In this document: piece by piece, positions 44,195-57,255 of the stretch
Position numbering within the stretch: position 1 is the first letter of the stretch
Layout: the number at the start of each line of letters is the position of its first letter
DNA from: Megaustenia siamemsis
Taxonomy: Eukaryota; Mollusca; Gastropoda; Stylommatophora; Ariophantidae
DNA: 64,000 nt
Direction of reading: 5' to 3'
Assembly: GCA_032433765.1 (NCBI GenBank)
Contig: JAVIAB010000041.1
Location: forward strand, 77,862,335-77,926,334
Notes under the pieces: model-generated
Database searches by the model: none
Told to the model about the DNA's origin: nothing
Seen by the model: only the letters and a program-made list of their open reading frames with translations
Translations under genes and position numbers: made by a program

Positions 44195-47100
44195 CATCAT
44201 CGAGTGCCGTCTCCACAACGAAGGTTGGCTACCTTGGAGCGCCATTCTGCTTTGATGGTGCAGGTTGTCATAGGCTGATTTGTCCATCTTTTGATGTTAC
44301 TCGTCCATGTTAGTCTTGGTCTGCCTCTTTTACCTTGTATTATCCCCTCCAGGATTACTTTTAATAGGGTCTTGTGTCTTTTAACATGGCCCAAAAATCG
44401 CATTTGTCTTGTTTGAATTGTGGTTAGTAGTTCTCTTTTCATTATTAGTTGTTTTAAGACTTCGTCGTTTGTTTTCTTTTCCTTCGATCCAATTCTACCT
44501 AATTGTCTATATATCCACATTTCAAAGGCTTCAATTATCTGTTCTGTTTTCTTGTCTAATGTCCATGTTTCTGCACCATATAGGAATATTGAGAAGATGT
44601 AACATTTTGCTATTCTTAGTTTCAGCCCTGGTGTTATTTGTTTTGATGTTAGTATGTTCTTCTTGGCATTACAATTAATTGTTGCCATTCCTATTCTTTT
44701 GTTTATTTCAGTTGTACATTTTCCATTACTGGTTATAGTATGCCCAAGGTAGTTGTAGTTTTGAACTGTCTCCAGGTCTATTCCTTCAATTTTGATATCC
44801 ATTTGTGGGTTTTGAATATTTCCTTTGTTTATGATAATAGTTTTAGTCTTTTTGATATTCATATCTAGTCCACATTTTTTGCTTATCATGTTTATTTCAT
44901 TAAGTAATTGTTGTACATATTTAGGATTTTCTGCTAGTAGTACAGTTTCATCAGCATATCTTAGGTTATTGATTATCTTTTCATTAAATTGTAGGCCTGG
45001 CATCTTTATGATGTTTTTAAAGATTTGCTCAGTGTATAGATTGAACGAGCTTGGTGATAGGATGCATCTCTGTCTTATCCTCTTTTTATATCGATGGATG
45101 CAGAGTTCTCTTTATTATATTTTATTATTGCTGTTTGCTCCCAGTACAGATTACATATTAGTCGTATGTCCATGTCATCTAGATGTATCTCTTTCAGGCA
45201 TTCTATCAGTTGTTTGTACTCTATCAAAAGCTTTGGTGTAGTCTATGAAGCAGGCATATATTGATTTGTTTACTTCTGTGTACTTTTCGATTAATGTTCT
45301 CATGCAGAATATGGCTTCTTTTGTCCCGCTATTTTTCCTAAATCCAAATTGCTGCTCATCTAATTCAGTATTGATTTTATTCTGAATCCTTCCTTGTATA
45401 ACTTTTAGCAAGATTTTTATAACATGACTCATTAGGCTTATTGTTCTAAAGCCACTGCATTCAACTGCACCATTCTTTTTAGGCAATGCAATGACAGTTT
45501 TTATTTCATTTGGTATGTAATCTGTGTGATGTATGTCGTTGCATATGTCTATAATCACTTCAATGCCAAAATCTGTATCTTGTATGTGGAGACTTTAACA
45601 GCCATTCACATAGCTGGCGCAATGAACATATGGACAAGAGAGGTGAAGAGCTTGAAAATTGGCAGGATGACAATGGGCTTATACTATTAAACAAGGCAAC
45701 AGATCCACCAACATTCTACTCCAGATCATGGCATACCACATCTACACCAGACCTTGCTTTCCATTCACCAGACCTGGATTGGAATATCACACGTATTGTT
45801 GGGAAACAACTTGGAGGCAGCGACCACCGACCAGTCTTTTTAGTGGTACAAAATAAGACCATCAGGGAGAGCAGCACTCTCTTCAGATGGAATTACAAAA
45901 AGGCAGACTGGAAAATGTATCAACACTACACCAGTGTACTGACTAAAGATATAAATACAGATAGAGACATCAACAAAATAGTTGATGAATTCAGTAGACT
46001 AATAATACAAGCTGCCAGTGAAACAATACCTAGAGGGGCACGGAAACACTACAAACCATACTGGAGTAGTGAACTAGAGCAACTGCACAATGACATGGTA
46101 ACATCTCGAAAGCAAGCAGAAAATAACCCTTGCCAAGAACACCACAATAACTACCAGCATGCTAAAGCCAAATTTCAACGGGCTAATGCAGCAAATTACT
46201 TTGCAGACTCCTTTGCAAATGACAATAATATTGAAATTAGCCTAGAGAAACGACAAGAGACCCGTTTAAAACAACAAAATGCAAGACAAGAAAAAACCAC
46301 ACATGAAGTCATGGAAATACCCATTACACAAAGAGAGCTAGAGCTGGCGATATCCAAATTAAAATGAAAAAGTCACCAGGCAGTGATGGAGTGTCCAATG
46401 AAATGATCAACAACTTGGGAACTGCAGCTAAAGCAAAACTACAGCAGATCTACATTTGCTGGATCTCAGGTAGAGTGCCACAGGCATGGAGAGAAGCAAT
46501 TATGATACCATTACTAAAGCCAGGAAAAGATGGTTCAATGACATCCAGCTATAGACCAATCAGCCTTACAAGCTGTTTGTGTAAAACAATGGAACGTATA
46601 ATCAATCTCAGACTGCAGTGGTACCTGGAAAGTGAAAATCTCCTTGTCCCACAACAAGCAGGCTTTAGACAGTGTTACTCTACCGAAGATCAGGCAACCA
46701 ATCTTTCCCAGGAAATTGAAGATGCGTTTCAAGAAAAGAAATTGGTACTAGCAGCATGGATAGACCTAAAGAAAGCATTTGATAAGGTATGGAAGGAAGG
46801 GCTTTTGAAGAAACTGATAAATTATGGAGTAAATGGCAGGATGTAAAAATGGGTCAAAGCATACCTGCATAACAGGAGAGCCAGAGTGCAACTAGATGGT
46901 CTTAAGAGTGAAAAGGTTATTGCGCCAGGGCGTTCCACAGGGAGGGGTACTATCTCCAACAGTTTTTCTGATCTACATCAATGACCTAGTTACTGAACTA
47001 CCACATGGCATCAAAGTGGCAATGTATGCAGATGACTTGGTAATGTGGTGCACAGAGGAGTATGCAACAGTGGCCTCCAAATTGCTACAAAGTGCTATGA

Positions 47101-49095
47101 ATGCACTGAATTCATGGACACATAGATGGTGTATCAGCATCAATACAGACAAATGCAGTGCTACACTTTTCACACTCTCCCCAAAACAAAAAGCAGGAGC
47201 CATCTACATAAACAATGAGCCTGTGAAAGAAGACATACAAGCTACATATCTCGGAGTTACATTTGATAACAAACTATCTTGGAAACAGCAGATAAATAAG
47301 GCAACCCAAAATGCAAGATGGAAATTGGCTATTCTAAGAAAGTTGTGTGGAACCACATGGGGTGCGAGTGGGAAAATACTCAGTAAAGTTTACCAACAGA
47401 GTATACGCCCACATTTAGAATATGAATCATCCGCATGGTGCTCAGCATCAAACACCGCATTGCAAGAACTGGATAAAGTGCAAAACCAGGCACTTAGGGT
47501 CATCACAGGAGCAATGAAATCAACACCAATATTGGAGATGGAGAAATTGTGGAGGATACCAGCACTGAGAGAACGCAGAGACACAAAGGTGCTGATACAG
47601 GCAGAAATATTTGTATGCATGCCGAGACATCCAATGAAGGACCGATTCCAAAATCTTGCATTGGGACGACTTAAGAGAAGCAGTTTTATCCACCAAGCCA
47701 AGCGTATTAGTAGATAAACACCAGACATGCCAAGAGTGGTTAACCCCCTACTGCCCATACCAGAACAGACTCCCTGGACTAACTAATAACTCCCTGGAAT
47801 AACTCTCAGTTTCCTGGATGAAGAATACCCACAAGACATATGGACCCGTGTGTACATGGATGGATCAGCACAGAATGCAGTAAAGAATGGGGGAGCAGGT
47901 GCATATATAGAGTACCCAAATAACACTAGGGATATGAATAAAATAGCAACAGGGAAATATTGTCACAATTATGATGCGGAAATGCAAGCAATAAAGTTGG
48001 CAATAGAAAAAACTGCTGAACAGTAATTTTAGCCCACAGCCTGTAGTGTTTTTGACAGATGCAAGATCAGTACTCCAGGCACTACAATCCAGAAAATTAC
48101 CACATCTGCAGACCTTATTGACTGAACTCTGCAAGCACCACATGGTTGCCCTGCAGTGGATCCCGTCTCACTGTGGAATACCAGGAAATGAGAAAGCAGA
48201 TCAGTTGGCAAAGGAATGTTCAACAGGCACACAACTAGATACACCAGTTACATACCATCATATGAAACAGATAATCAAATCAATCTGAGGACCACAAGCC
48301 CCAAATCAGGATGCCTTTCATAATATGAATAGATATGAACAAGTTATCATTATACGCCTAAGAACAGGACACAATCGACTGCATAGTCACATGTATACAA
48401 AATTCAAGATCGGCACATCAACTACTTGTACGTGTGGACAGGCACCCCAGACTGCTGAACACATACTTCAAGACTGCACTGAATATAGTAGACTGAGGAA
48501 AATCCATTGGCCCATAGATACAACACTACAGACAAAACTATATGGGCCACTGCAAGAATGACAAAAGACAGTAAAATTCATACAGGAAACGACATTGTTG
48601 ATATAGACAATACTTCGAGCGAACGAAAGATAGATAGATAGACTTCAATGCCAAAATCTTCTAGTGCCTGTATCATCTCTATCTGCATGCTGTCAGGTCT
48701 TGCTGCTTTTCCCTTTTTCATTGTTTTTATAGCTTTTTCCACCTCAGATTTTAAGATTTTATAGTCTGATGTACATTTTATAACTGGTTTCTTGTCCCTT
48801 TGATCATGAAATATTTCTGTTATATATTCCTGCCATCTATCTATAATATATTTATTGTCTGTTAGATTTTTTTCTTTTTTGTCTGCAATGCATCCACCTT
48901 CTGTGGCTTTTTTATGTTTATTAGTCATTCTTTTTATTTCTGTGTGCATTCCTCTTAAGTCTTCTTTGCTTTCCATAGTTTCTATTTCTATACATTTTTG
49001 GCTGAGCCAGTCTTCTTTTGCCTTTTTGCACATTTTGCGTATTTCATTATCTAATTTATTGTATTGGGTCAGTTCTTGCATTACTTGTATTTAAT
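44195..49095 (-). mobile_element. LINE-A, longest copy, interrupted by a nested LINE
   Basis: Reading the minus strand from 49095, the element encodes LTQYNKLDNEIRKMCKKAKE, an RW-rich linker, KKGKAARPDSMQIEMIQALE, then after the nested insertion (45575-48641) continues IDICNDIHHTDYIPNEIKTV, SGFRTISLMSHVIKIL, DEQQFGFRKNSGTKEAIF, FIDYTKAFDRV, RYADETVLLAEN and a long C-terminus with FLGHVKRH and GRPRLTWTSNIKRW. These are RT motifs 0-7 in order. Catalytic YADD appears as YADE here. It is inactive because of the nested element and several frame breaks. The upstream end lies about 30 nt from CUB domain 3 exon a. Confidence 0.88.
45575..48641 (+). mobile_element. LINE-F with endonuclease, RT and RNase H, nested in LINE-A
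   Basis: 3,067-bp insertion flanked by an 18-bp target duplication, ACTTCAATGCCAAAATCT at 45557-45574 and 48642-48659, and ending in (GATA)n. The 5' end is truncated within the endonuclease (CGDFNSHSHSWRNEH, then GGSDHRPVFLV). RT: SPGSDGVSNEMI, YRPISLTSCLCKTMERII, WIDLKKAFDKVW, QGVPQGGVLSPTVF, AMYADDLVMW. RNase H: YMDGSAQNAV, YDAEMQAIKLA, FLTDARSVLQAL, IPSHCGIPGNEKADQLAKE. A CTCG...H...C zinc-like motif follows. Frame breaks near 46365, 46846, 46915, 47717 and 48030 make it inactive. RNase H plus a GATA tail fits I-like or related clades; the clade is an inference. Confidence 0.92.
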
Positions 49096-49125
49096 TCAGA
49101 AATGGTGACAATGTAACGCACTTAC

Positions 49126-49204
49126 GGTGGATAATAGTTGGGGTAATTTGGTGAAGTCAGGTATTGAGCACTTCCTGAGGCAGTTACCGTGCCACCACAT
49201 TGAC
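49126..49204 (-). CDS. CUB domain 3, exon a
   Basis: This 79-nt exon, one codon shorter than the other a exons, encodes GQCGGTVTASGSAQYLTSPN followed by YPNYYP, a near-perfect CUB start (Cys, Gly-Gly, SPNYP). The acceptor is TTACAG|GTCAA and the donor CCACC|GTAAGT. The upstream intron is 8.8 kb and the downstream one 14.4 kb, both inflated by transposons. A LINE insertion begins only about 30 nt into the downstream intron. Confidence 0.9.
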
Positions 49205-49404
49205 CTGTAACACAAATGTAATTTAAATAAATTAGTTTTCACTGCACTTGAGAAGATACGAACAATGTAAGGGCTACAAATCTAGCCTTAGTAAAGCTGT
49301 TACCATACCAAATGTTCCTTTTTCTTAAATTGTCATTCTTACCATCAGCTTTACAGCAGCTTCGCATTTCTACACATCTTGATGAATTGTTAAGCCTTTA
49401 CCAT

Positions 49405-49408
49405 GATA
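49405..49408. repeat. Target-site duplication of LTR retrotransposon (left)
   Basis: GATA, repeated at 55561-55564 directly outside the other LTR. Confidence 0.75.
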
Positions 49409-50570
49409 TGTTATAGTGTTGTGATGTTCTTTATCTTTCTCTTTGTATAGTGGCTAGTACTTCAATGATCACAACACACAATATGGTATATATAATAGAC
49501 TTGCACATAAAGTCTCTCTTCAATGTTCAACTATTAATGTTTATTGGTATGGAACATTGTTTATCAACATCTTCATTTTCTTACAAACTTGTGAGTCTAC
49601 TTACGACATGTAGAATATATGTAACACAATGGAACACAATTCTTGGACACTTGTAAAACAACTTCTACTGATAACTTCTCTAGTGTCTTAATAATCTATC
49701 ACTGACTTATGACTGTAACTTGTATATTTCTAACTGTTCTTGCTAACTCCATCAAAACTTATTACTACACTTCCAACTTAACTTTCTAACTGTTCTGACT
49801 CTAACTGTTAACTGGCTAACTGCCTTTAGCAGTTCGGCCGAAGCCGTTTTAACTGACTCAGTCTACATTCTACTTCTTCTAATTCTCTGGCTTGACTTCT
49901 TCGTCCTCACTCCTTGTTCTTTAAATACTCCTCAACTCTCTTCTACCTGCGAGATGGTGACCAATAAGATCATCGCAAATTGACCACTCCAACGTGATCT
50001 GGTCACTCAATGTTTACGTGTCCAGTGTCCACCATCTGTGACCCACCTGAACTTTCCCATCTTTTGGACAAAGCATCCTGTTTTTCGCCTACTTGGCGAC
50101 ATAATGTTACCTCATGACAATGACCTAATGGGATAACGTTACTCCATGAGCTGACCTCTCCTGGTCATGATTCACTCATGCTAACACAATGAATAACCAC
50201 TTTGTTGTTGTGAACATGATGGACACTCGTGGAGATCTGACAATAACACCACGAGGTCGTTGCATGTTACTAGTCATACCTGGTCCTTTCCAACAACTTT
50301 GCTCTTGTGAACCTGGCATGGACATCTAACTTAGTTTGGTGGGTGTCCTACCCCTACCCCTGCAGACACTGCGCTATCTTCTGTTGCATGGAAAATTCCA
50401 TGGGCTCTTAACTCTCATCGTGTCGTCCTCTATTCTACCTCTCTCCTTCCTCACTCTGACTAACTGTTATTCCTGGAAAATTACCATAGTTAAAATCTGC
50501 TGGTCGCCACTATATGATACTGCTATCGTCTATTTGAGAAGCGGTAGCTTCCACCAGCTTCACTGTTACA
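49409..50570 (-). repeat. Long terminal repeat (3' LTR in element orientation)
   Basis: 1,162 bp, TG at 49409-49410 and CA at the other end. On the minus strand it starts TGTAACAGTGAAGCTGG. It is nearly identical to 54388-55560, differing at about ten single bases and in a few small indels, one of about 7 bp near the left end and a rearranged stretch near 49900. Confidence 0.9.
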
Positions 50571-50586
50571 TTATCTCCCCCTAATG
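50571..50586 (-). other. Polypurine tract of the LTR element
   Basis: Minus strand reads TTAGGGGGAGATAA directly before the 3' LTR start TGTAACAG, as expected for the plus-strand primer of an LTR element lying on the minus strand. Confidence 0.75.
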
Positions 50587-52081
50587 TCCAGATTTACATA
50601 CGCAGTATTAAATTTTGTAACATCATAATAAAAATAGTAACAGTATACCTATATACATCTTTGAATTCTATGGTCTACTAACTGATAACATGCAATAGCA
50701 GATTCTAAGTCATGTGAGTAAAATGTTTCTCTAAATAATTGTCACAATATAACATTCATTCTTTAATAATACATAAGCATCAACACAATCTAGGAGACAA
50801 TAAGGTACTGAGCAATAAAAATTATTTGTAACTAAAACATTTTCATAGGGGACATAATTTTCAAAATATGTCCAGTTGTGTCCCTTGATAATAAAAAAAT
50901 TCAAGTCTTCTTGAGCATTCTAACTACTTCTGATGACTGATTGCCAGCTTCTTGAGGAGAGCTACATTACAGGCATCAGCAGAACCTCTGTCGACTGGCA
51001 TCTGTGATCCCAGTATCAGAATCTAAGAATAAACTCATAGAAAAAAAACAAACCATTTACAACATTTATTATCATGCATCATTATTACGAGTCTTTATGC
51101 TTTAGAACATATCCGCTCAATTGACATAGAACATATACTGACAAAACTTAGACAATGCACATATCTCCGGAGATCACAATCACAACACGATCACCAACCA
51201 CACTTAGCTTGAGCAATAATATATCAATATACATACATATATATCTTCAGACTTATCTATTTACAACATACCCTCTTTGAGCCTCATTTTAAAACTCAAC
51301 TTCTTCATGATACTCTCTTTTAGTATCTCCTCTCTACTCTCAATATCAGAATTATCTGGATACAGTCCACTTGACAGCATCTGCTAGTCATTAATTTGAC
51401 TCAGAATAATCTGCGATTAATCCATTAATCTCTTGTATTCCCACAGGACTACTATTTAGTCTCAATAAATTCTGGAACTCTCTCTCAAGTTCCATCTTTT
51501 TCTATTCCTCATAATGCTCTATTTCTGTGTATGTATCTTCATATCTGTACAAACTGTCATTCGACAACAGAATATATATATAGCATCAACCTCTCAGGTT
51601 CTCATTACTTCTTCATCTCACTATCTTATATAGCTTCTCTTTTCATGTAACTTTTCTATGAGTTATCACTCAGTTACATGATTAATTTCACAACTTAGAA
51701 TTCTCCTTGAGGTTCTCTCAATAATTCTCTCATTTCTCTGACTTCTTGTAAGTCTCCTATAATTCCCTCATGTAACCTTTCTATGAGTTATCACTCGGTA
51801 CATGTTTCACATGAGTCTCTTCCAGACTCCTTTTCTCATGATACTTCTCTTAGTATTCACATTTATAACCTAATTTCCTTTTAGGTCTCATTCAACACAG
51901 GTTATCACTTTGTCTTTTCTCATTACCTATTATTGGTCAGTTGTTCCTTGGATTACCATCCAACTTCGCAAGTTTAAGAACTCTGACCAACTCGTAGTTA
52001 GTACCATATGTTTCACATTGGTAACTCTTAACTTCTAGTTCATCTGAGGTAATCTCTCTATTTCCTCAGGTCTCTTGTCTT

Positions 52082-52285
52082 CTATATTCTCTTGACACTA
52101 CTATAGACATTCTCTAGATCATTCTCTATATAAATCATCTCTTGTCTTCTATATTCTCTTGACACTACTATCATCTCTAGACATTCTCTATAAATCATCT
52201 CTTGTTTGTCAATTCTGAGTTCTCTTAACTCTAGGTACGCTAAGACTTCTGCGTCTGTAGATAGCGTCCTCTCAACTCGACTCAA
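52082..52285 (-). pseudogene. Possible gag remnant of the LTR element
   Basis: 67-codon frame rich in Glu, Arg and Leu (LAYLELRELRIDKQEMIYRE), with an imperfect internal repeat (REYRRQEMIY and a related YRECLEMIV). Similar charged helical stretches are common in retrotransposon Gag proteins but I cannot identify a domain. A 60-bp tandem near-duplicate of TCTCTTGTCTTCTATATTCT underlies part of it. Confidence 0.35.
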
Positions 52286-53149
52286 GCCTTAATTAAGCCG
52301 ATGTAAACATGGTTATCACCATTTTTTATTCGTTACTTCGGGTGACTCACTCCCCAAGTGGTCACCTATATGGCTTAACTACATTCTGGCTTCTCATTAG
52401 TCAGTCATCACAGGTAAACTTAACTCTTTATAATTTATTTCCTGCTTCATAGTATACATTAACTTCTCTTATTGAAGCGTAGACCCGTTTAGTCTCCTTC
52501 ATTCAAGTTCCACCTATTTCTTATTGAATCATAAGACCCGTTTAGTCTTATACAAGTTCCATCTAATTCTTATTGAAGCGTAAGACCCGTTTAGTCTCAT
52601 ACTTGAATCACATCTTCTCCTATGATTTCTTCCTTGCTGGCTAAATCTAAAGTTCCATTCATTGTCGTAAGATCCTTCTTAAGTCAATATAATTAATCAT
52701 CTGTCCTCTGTTGGCTAGTCCTTTAATGAAAATATTTATGATCTGTCACTGGATATCACCTCTTCCACCAGATCTCACAAATGCCCTTTTCCGTTAGACC
52801 AATACTCTGTCTCCGTATATATACACAGGCATTAATTCTACCTTACCTTCCCATGAATGTGGATACTTCATCCGATCAAGTCTTGAAAGTTATATTCTTT
52901 AGGTCTCTCCAATTCAGTGTTAAGTCTGCAAATTCTCTACACTCTCCCTCCGTCCTCTTAAGTTTGATGGCAGGTTTATCGTCAGTCGCAGTTCATTCAG
53001 CGTTTCGGTTGTGGGGTCTACTGTGGTTGCCATGTTTCCTATAATACCTACCTCTCCCTTCTATTGATAGAACAACAATTAAAATTTATTATATGTTATA
53101 TTACATGTACTAATTATCAGCACTTTATGAGCTCTACTCTGGCCTCGGT

Positions 53150-53250
53150 TTCTGGAATAAATAGAAATTATTATTAATTTCCCTGTGGAATAAAAACAGT
53201 GTAGTATAAAAATTATTATTGTTTAATTTCCCTGTGGAATAACCATGTAG
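53150..53250. repeat. Short tandem duplication inside the LTR element
   Basis: TTAATTTCCCTGTGGAATAA occurs twice about 55 bp apart. Confidence 0.75.
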
Positions 53251-54360
53251 TATTTCAAACACTATTAAAAAAATACATCCAGTACAATTTAAAAAATGGT
53301 TACCGAACAATATAAAAAAAAGGTATGTCACCTTATCAATAATAATTAAAATAATAATTATTTAACCAAACTACTTAACTACATAATAACAGAACACTAT
53401 TTTAAAAACTGTCAACCAGCTGTTTAAAAAAAAACTTGTTTACAATATTCGCTGGTATATTAATTAATAATACTTTCTAAAAATCATTAATTAATTAATT
53501 ACTTAACAAACTACTTAATAAATAAATTAATTACTAATTACTTAATAAATAAATTATTGTTTCTTAGCTGTTGATGATCGGTTTCTTCCTTCTGGTCTTG
53601 TAATGTCTAATGTTAATTTATTTTAATTTAATTTCTAACACACGCGAATGGCCATATCACACTGAAATATTAACACTCTTACTTGTTACTTGACTTGTTT
53701 CTCTAAATAAAGACTACACCACTTGAAATTATTAATTATCAATCACAATTCACAATTTTCCTCAATAAATTGCCACATGAGAAAATTCGACACATGTTCG
53801 ACAATTACAAATGTGTCGGGAGTTATCTGACGATGACGATATTCTGTTGAGAGTTATGCCTCTTCCTGAATACTTTCAAAATAAACACTGTGGTGGGTCA
53901 CAGTTCAAAGGTCGGACTCATTGATGAATTTTGAATCTCAGGTGGACGAAACAATGATTTGTTGCAACTTGACGCTATGACTTGATACCAACAAAACAGG
54001 TAATATTGACTGACAATTTGACAATCTCTTGGCTGGTCAGATTTAATGCTGAATAAAATTTTAGTGCCTCTCTTAGACACTTGACACAGGTAAATTTCAG
54101 ACTTGTGTTACGCAAACAGCGTAATTTGACTTTTTGACCTGAAGGACAGGTATTCTTGATTGGTAAAATTACAATCTCAGCTGGCAGGAGTGCAACACAG
54201 GCAGAATTGTGGTCGTGTTGAACTTTTGACCCGGTAGACGGTACACGGTGATTTCTCCGTGATTTCTAAGTTGAAGACTGGGCAGGCTTTTTATTCTTCC
54301 ATTAACTTTCTGTCATTCATTTATTTGATTTCTCTCCGCGACAACTCAGGTTCGTGCTGT

Positions 54361-54375
54361 GTCTCGGACACCAAA
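54361..54375 (-). other. Candidate primer-binding site of the LTR element
   Basis: Plus strand GTCTCGGACACCA reads like a tRNA 3' end with CCA; the minus strand TGGTGTCCGAGAC could prime reverse transcription. It lies 14 nt inside the 5' LTR end. Confidence 0.6.
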
Positions 54376-54387
54376 TTAATTATTAAA

Positions 54388-55560
54388 TGTTATAGAGTTG
54401 TGATGTTCTTTGTTCTTTATCTTTCTCTTTGTATAGTGGCTAGTACTTCAATGATCACAACACACAATATGGTATATATAATAGACTTGCACATAAAGTC
54501 TCTCTTCAATGTTCAACTATTAATGTTTATTGGTATGGAACATTGTTCATCAACATCTTCATTTTCTTACAAACTTGTGAGTCTACTTACGACATGTAGA
54601 ATATATGTAACACAATGGAACACAATTCTTGGACACTTATAAAACAACTTCTACTGATAACTTCTCTAGTGTCTTAATCATCTATCACTGACTTATGACT
54701 GTAACTTGTAGATTTCTAACTGTTCTTACTAACTCCATCAAAACTTATTACTACACTTCCAACTTAACTTTCTAACTGTTCTGACTCTAACTGTTAACTG
54801 GCTAACTGCCTTTAGCAGTTCGGCCGAAGCCGTTTTAACTGACTCAGTCTACATTCTACTTCTTCTATTTCTCTGGCTTGACTTCTCTCTCTGTCCTAAC
54901 TTAACTGACTTTAAATACTCCTCAACTCTCTTCTACCTGCGAGATGGTGACCAATAAGATCATCGCAAATTGACCACTCCAACGTGATCTGGTCACTCAA
55001 TGTTTACGTGTCCAGTGTCCACCATCTGTGACTCACCTGAACTTTCCCATCTTTTGGACAAAGCATCCTGTTTTTCGCCTACTTGGCGACATAATGTTAC
55101 CTCATGACAATGACCTAATGGGATAACGTTACTCCATGAGCTGACCTCTCCTGGTCATGATTCACTCATGCTAACACAATGAATAACCACTTTGTTGTTG
55201 TGAACATGATGGACACTCGTGGAGATCTGACAATAACACCACGAGGTCGTTGCATGTTACTAGTCATACCTGGTCCTTTCCAAAAACTTTGCTCTTGTGA
55301 ACCTGGTATGGACATCTAACTTAGTTTGGTGGGTGTCCTACCCCTACCCCTGCAGACACTGCGCTATCTTCTGTTGCATGGAAAATTCCATGGGCTCTTA
55401 ACTCTCATCGTGTCGTCCTCTATTCTACCTCTCTCCTTCCTCACTCTGACTAACTGTTATTCCTGGAAAATTACCATAGTTAAAATCTGCTGGTCGCCAC
55501 TATATGATACTGCTATCGTCTATTTGAGAAGCGGTAGCTTCCACCAGCTTCACTGTTACA
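54388..55560 (-). repeat. Long terminal repeat (5' LTR in element orientation)
   Basis: 1,173 bp, TG...CA ends, followed by GATA (55561-55564), the right copy of the target duplication. Pairs with 49409-50570. Confidence 0.9.
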
Positions 55561-55829
55561 GATAGGCTGATGAAATGACTTCATGGTCTGACTAGTTCTC
55601 TATTTTTTTCCCATGAAGTCCATCTGGGATTCTCTTTTCTGTGGTTTTAAAATTGATTTGGAGTATTTGGTTTATAACGATGAGAGTAACTTTCCGACAT
55701 GAATAGAGAGATGTCTATAATTGCACTCTATATTACTGCCCTCCTTTTTCTCCGATATAATAATGTTCTTTTTTCAGTCTTCTGTGTCTTTCTGTTGTTA
55801 TAGAACTGCGTTGAATTGAGTTATTGAGT

Positions 55830-56860
55830 TATTTGCGGGTCATTACCATTGTACTCCGAACAAGTCCATAGGTGCTCAGATCCCCTCTACAGCAAGTCTC
55901 GAACTGTCCAGCAACTGACGACTCCAGATATGTGTTGGTTGATTAGTCTTCTTACACGCCCACAAAGTTTCTCGTTTCTGGCTTTGCCCATCTTAACTCC
56001 CATCTCTTTCCTCCGAAGGAGTGACGTGGACTCATGGTTGTCGAAGTCATGTGTACTTCCCACTTCTCAGAGGACTTTGATGATGTTCGACCTATCTATT
56101 ATTTGACAGTCCTCAACAATATTTCAGCTAGCCAGCCTGTCCGTTCTTTCATTTCTACATACTCCCGCATGTCCCTGGGGCGTAGATAAAGGTGACCTTA
56201 CATACTTTAGACTTCTGCAAAGACTCTACCCATTGTATGCGTGCAGAGCCCGCCTCCACTTCTTTTATCATGCTCATCCAATGACTCAGTATACAGGCGT
56301 GGGTGTAGTCTTGTGACTCTAACCATTTGAATGCCTTGGTCACTGCCATCACCTCCATTGTCATGCTACTCGTGGTCATAACGTATGCACCACTGTCTTC
56401 TTTGACTATTCTGCCTGCTGAGCGTTCTGTAAATGCCTATGCACTCTTTTGATGTCGTAGTACATATCTGTCTGTATAGATGACTGCGTCTTTCTCATCG
56501 GTGTTATCCCAGATGAGACCGTTGACCTCCACATTGACCACGACTGAGTTCTGTTCCCTACATTTTCTGTCGAGTGTGATAATACGCGAGAATGTGTCTC
56601 AGAATGACGTAGGCACTGGTATCCACTCCTCGCCAGCGTTGATATTGGTAAGCCCACACACCTGTTTGATGACATCATCTGCTCGGCCCACCCATGATTC
56701 GCCTCTTTTTAGCCCGACACCCTTCCCTGTGTTGAGCTCTTGATGGGCTGGATGCTCTTTATCTGCGCTTATCTTCAGGTATGCTAGTGCCCTCCAAATC
56801 TTGATCCATGATTGTCATCCATGTTTGGAAAGTCAAGAAGATAACCCACTGCTACACAGG
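55830..56860 (-). mobile_element. LINE-G, RNase H-bearing tail, decayed
   Basis: Minus strand contains, in broken frames, a DAVIYTD-like RNase H start, TMEVMAVTKAFKWLESQDYT (Glu motif), HACILSHWMSMIKEVEAG, then FIYAPGTCG where an HxGxxGN motif is expected, and a C-terminal ESTSLLRRKEMGVKMGKARN with RVRRLINQHI and SEHLWTC. This matches the end of an RNase H-carrying non-LTR retrotransposon. Stops and frameshifts throughout. Confidence 0.72.
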
Positions 56861-57044
56861 GAGCGCCCCTTGTGCACTCCAAGATAATGCGCAATGCTTC
56901 ATTCTTTTGCGTTATATATTCTTTATAATCATTAACCCGTGTTTCTCTTGCCATTATTATTATTTATAACGATGCATTGTCCGTGTAGGTGGGTTTTTTT
57001 CCTAACAATCTAGTAGTGATTAAGGAAGATGGTGAGTGTCAACC

Positions 57045-57255
57045 ATATTTGTTCGCTGTGCAGCAGTACAGTCAATATCATCAGATCACATGCCCGTTGC
57101 AGAACGTTGCATTCACCACAGTCCGTCAGAAAAAATCTCTTTCTCTAGCCAGATCTTCCACTTCTCCTGTTGTCATGTTCAAGGTCTCCTTGATGTCTTC
57201 CAAGCACTTTCTTAGTCTGCCCCTGAGACGTTACCGAGGTACCATGCCTCTGATT
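57045..57255 (-). mobile_element. LINE-E tail fragment
   Basis: Minus strand reads LEDIKETLNMTTGEVEDLAR, ERDFF and VVNATFCNGHVI, matching the LINE-E 3' end at 23990-24090. Confidence 0.72.

Larger units (their letters stand above)
49409..55560 (-). mobile_element. LTR retrotransposon, 6.15 kb, apparently non-autonomous
   Basis: Two LTRs bracket a 3.8-kb interior. Orientation follows from a polypurine tract beside the left LTR and a primer-binding site beside the right one. No protease, RT, RNase H or integrase frame is recognisable. The best coding remnant is a 67-codon minus-strand frame at 52082-52285 with a charged, possibly coiled-coil stretch (LELRELRIDKQEMIYRE) and another at about 51285-51370 (EEILKESIMKKLSFKMRL), perhaps gag debris. 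Near-identical LTRs and an intact GATA duplication show a fairly recent insertion, so the interior must have been lost or degenerate before insertion, mobilised in trans. Confidence 0.85.

Noticed and set aside
49450..49656. 68-codon and similar open frames repeated at 54436 and 55326
   Set aside because: They are the same open frames present twice because they lie in the two LTRs; no similarity to known proteins is seen.
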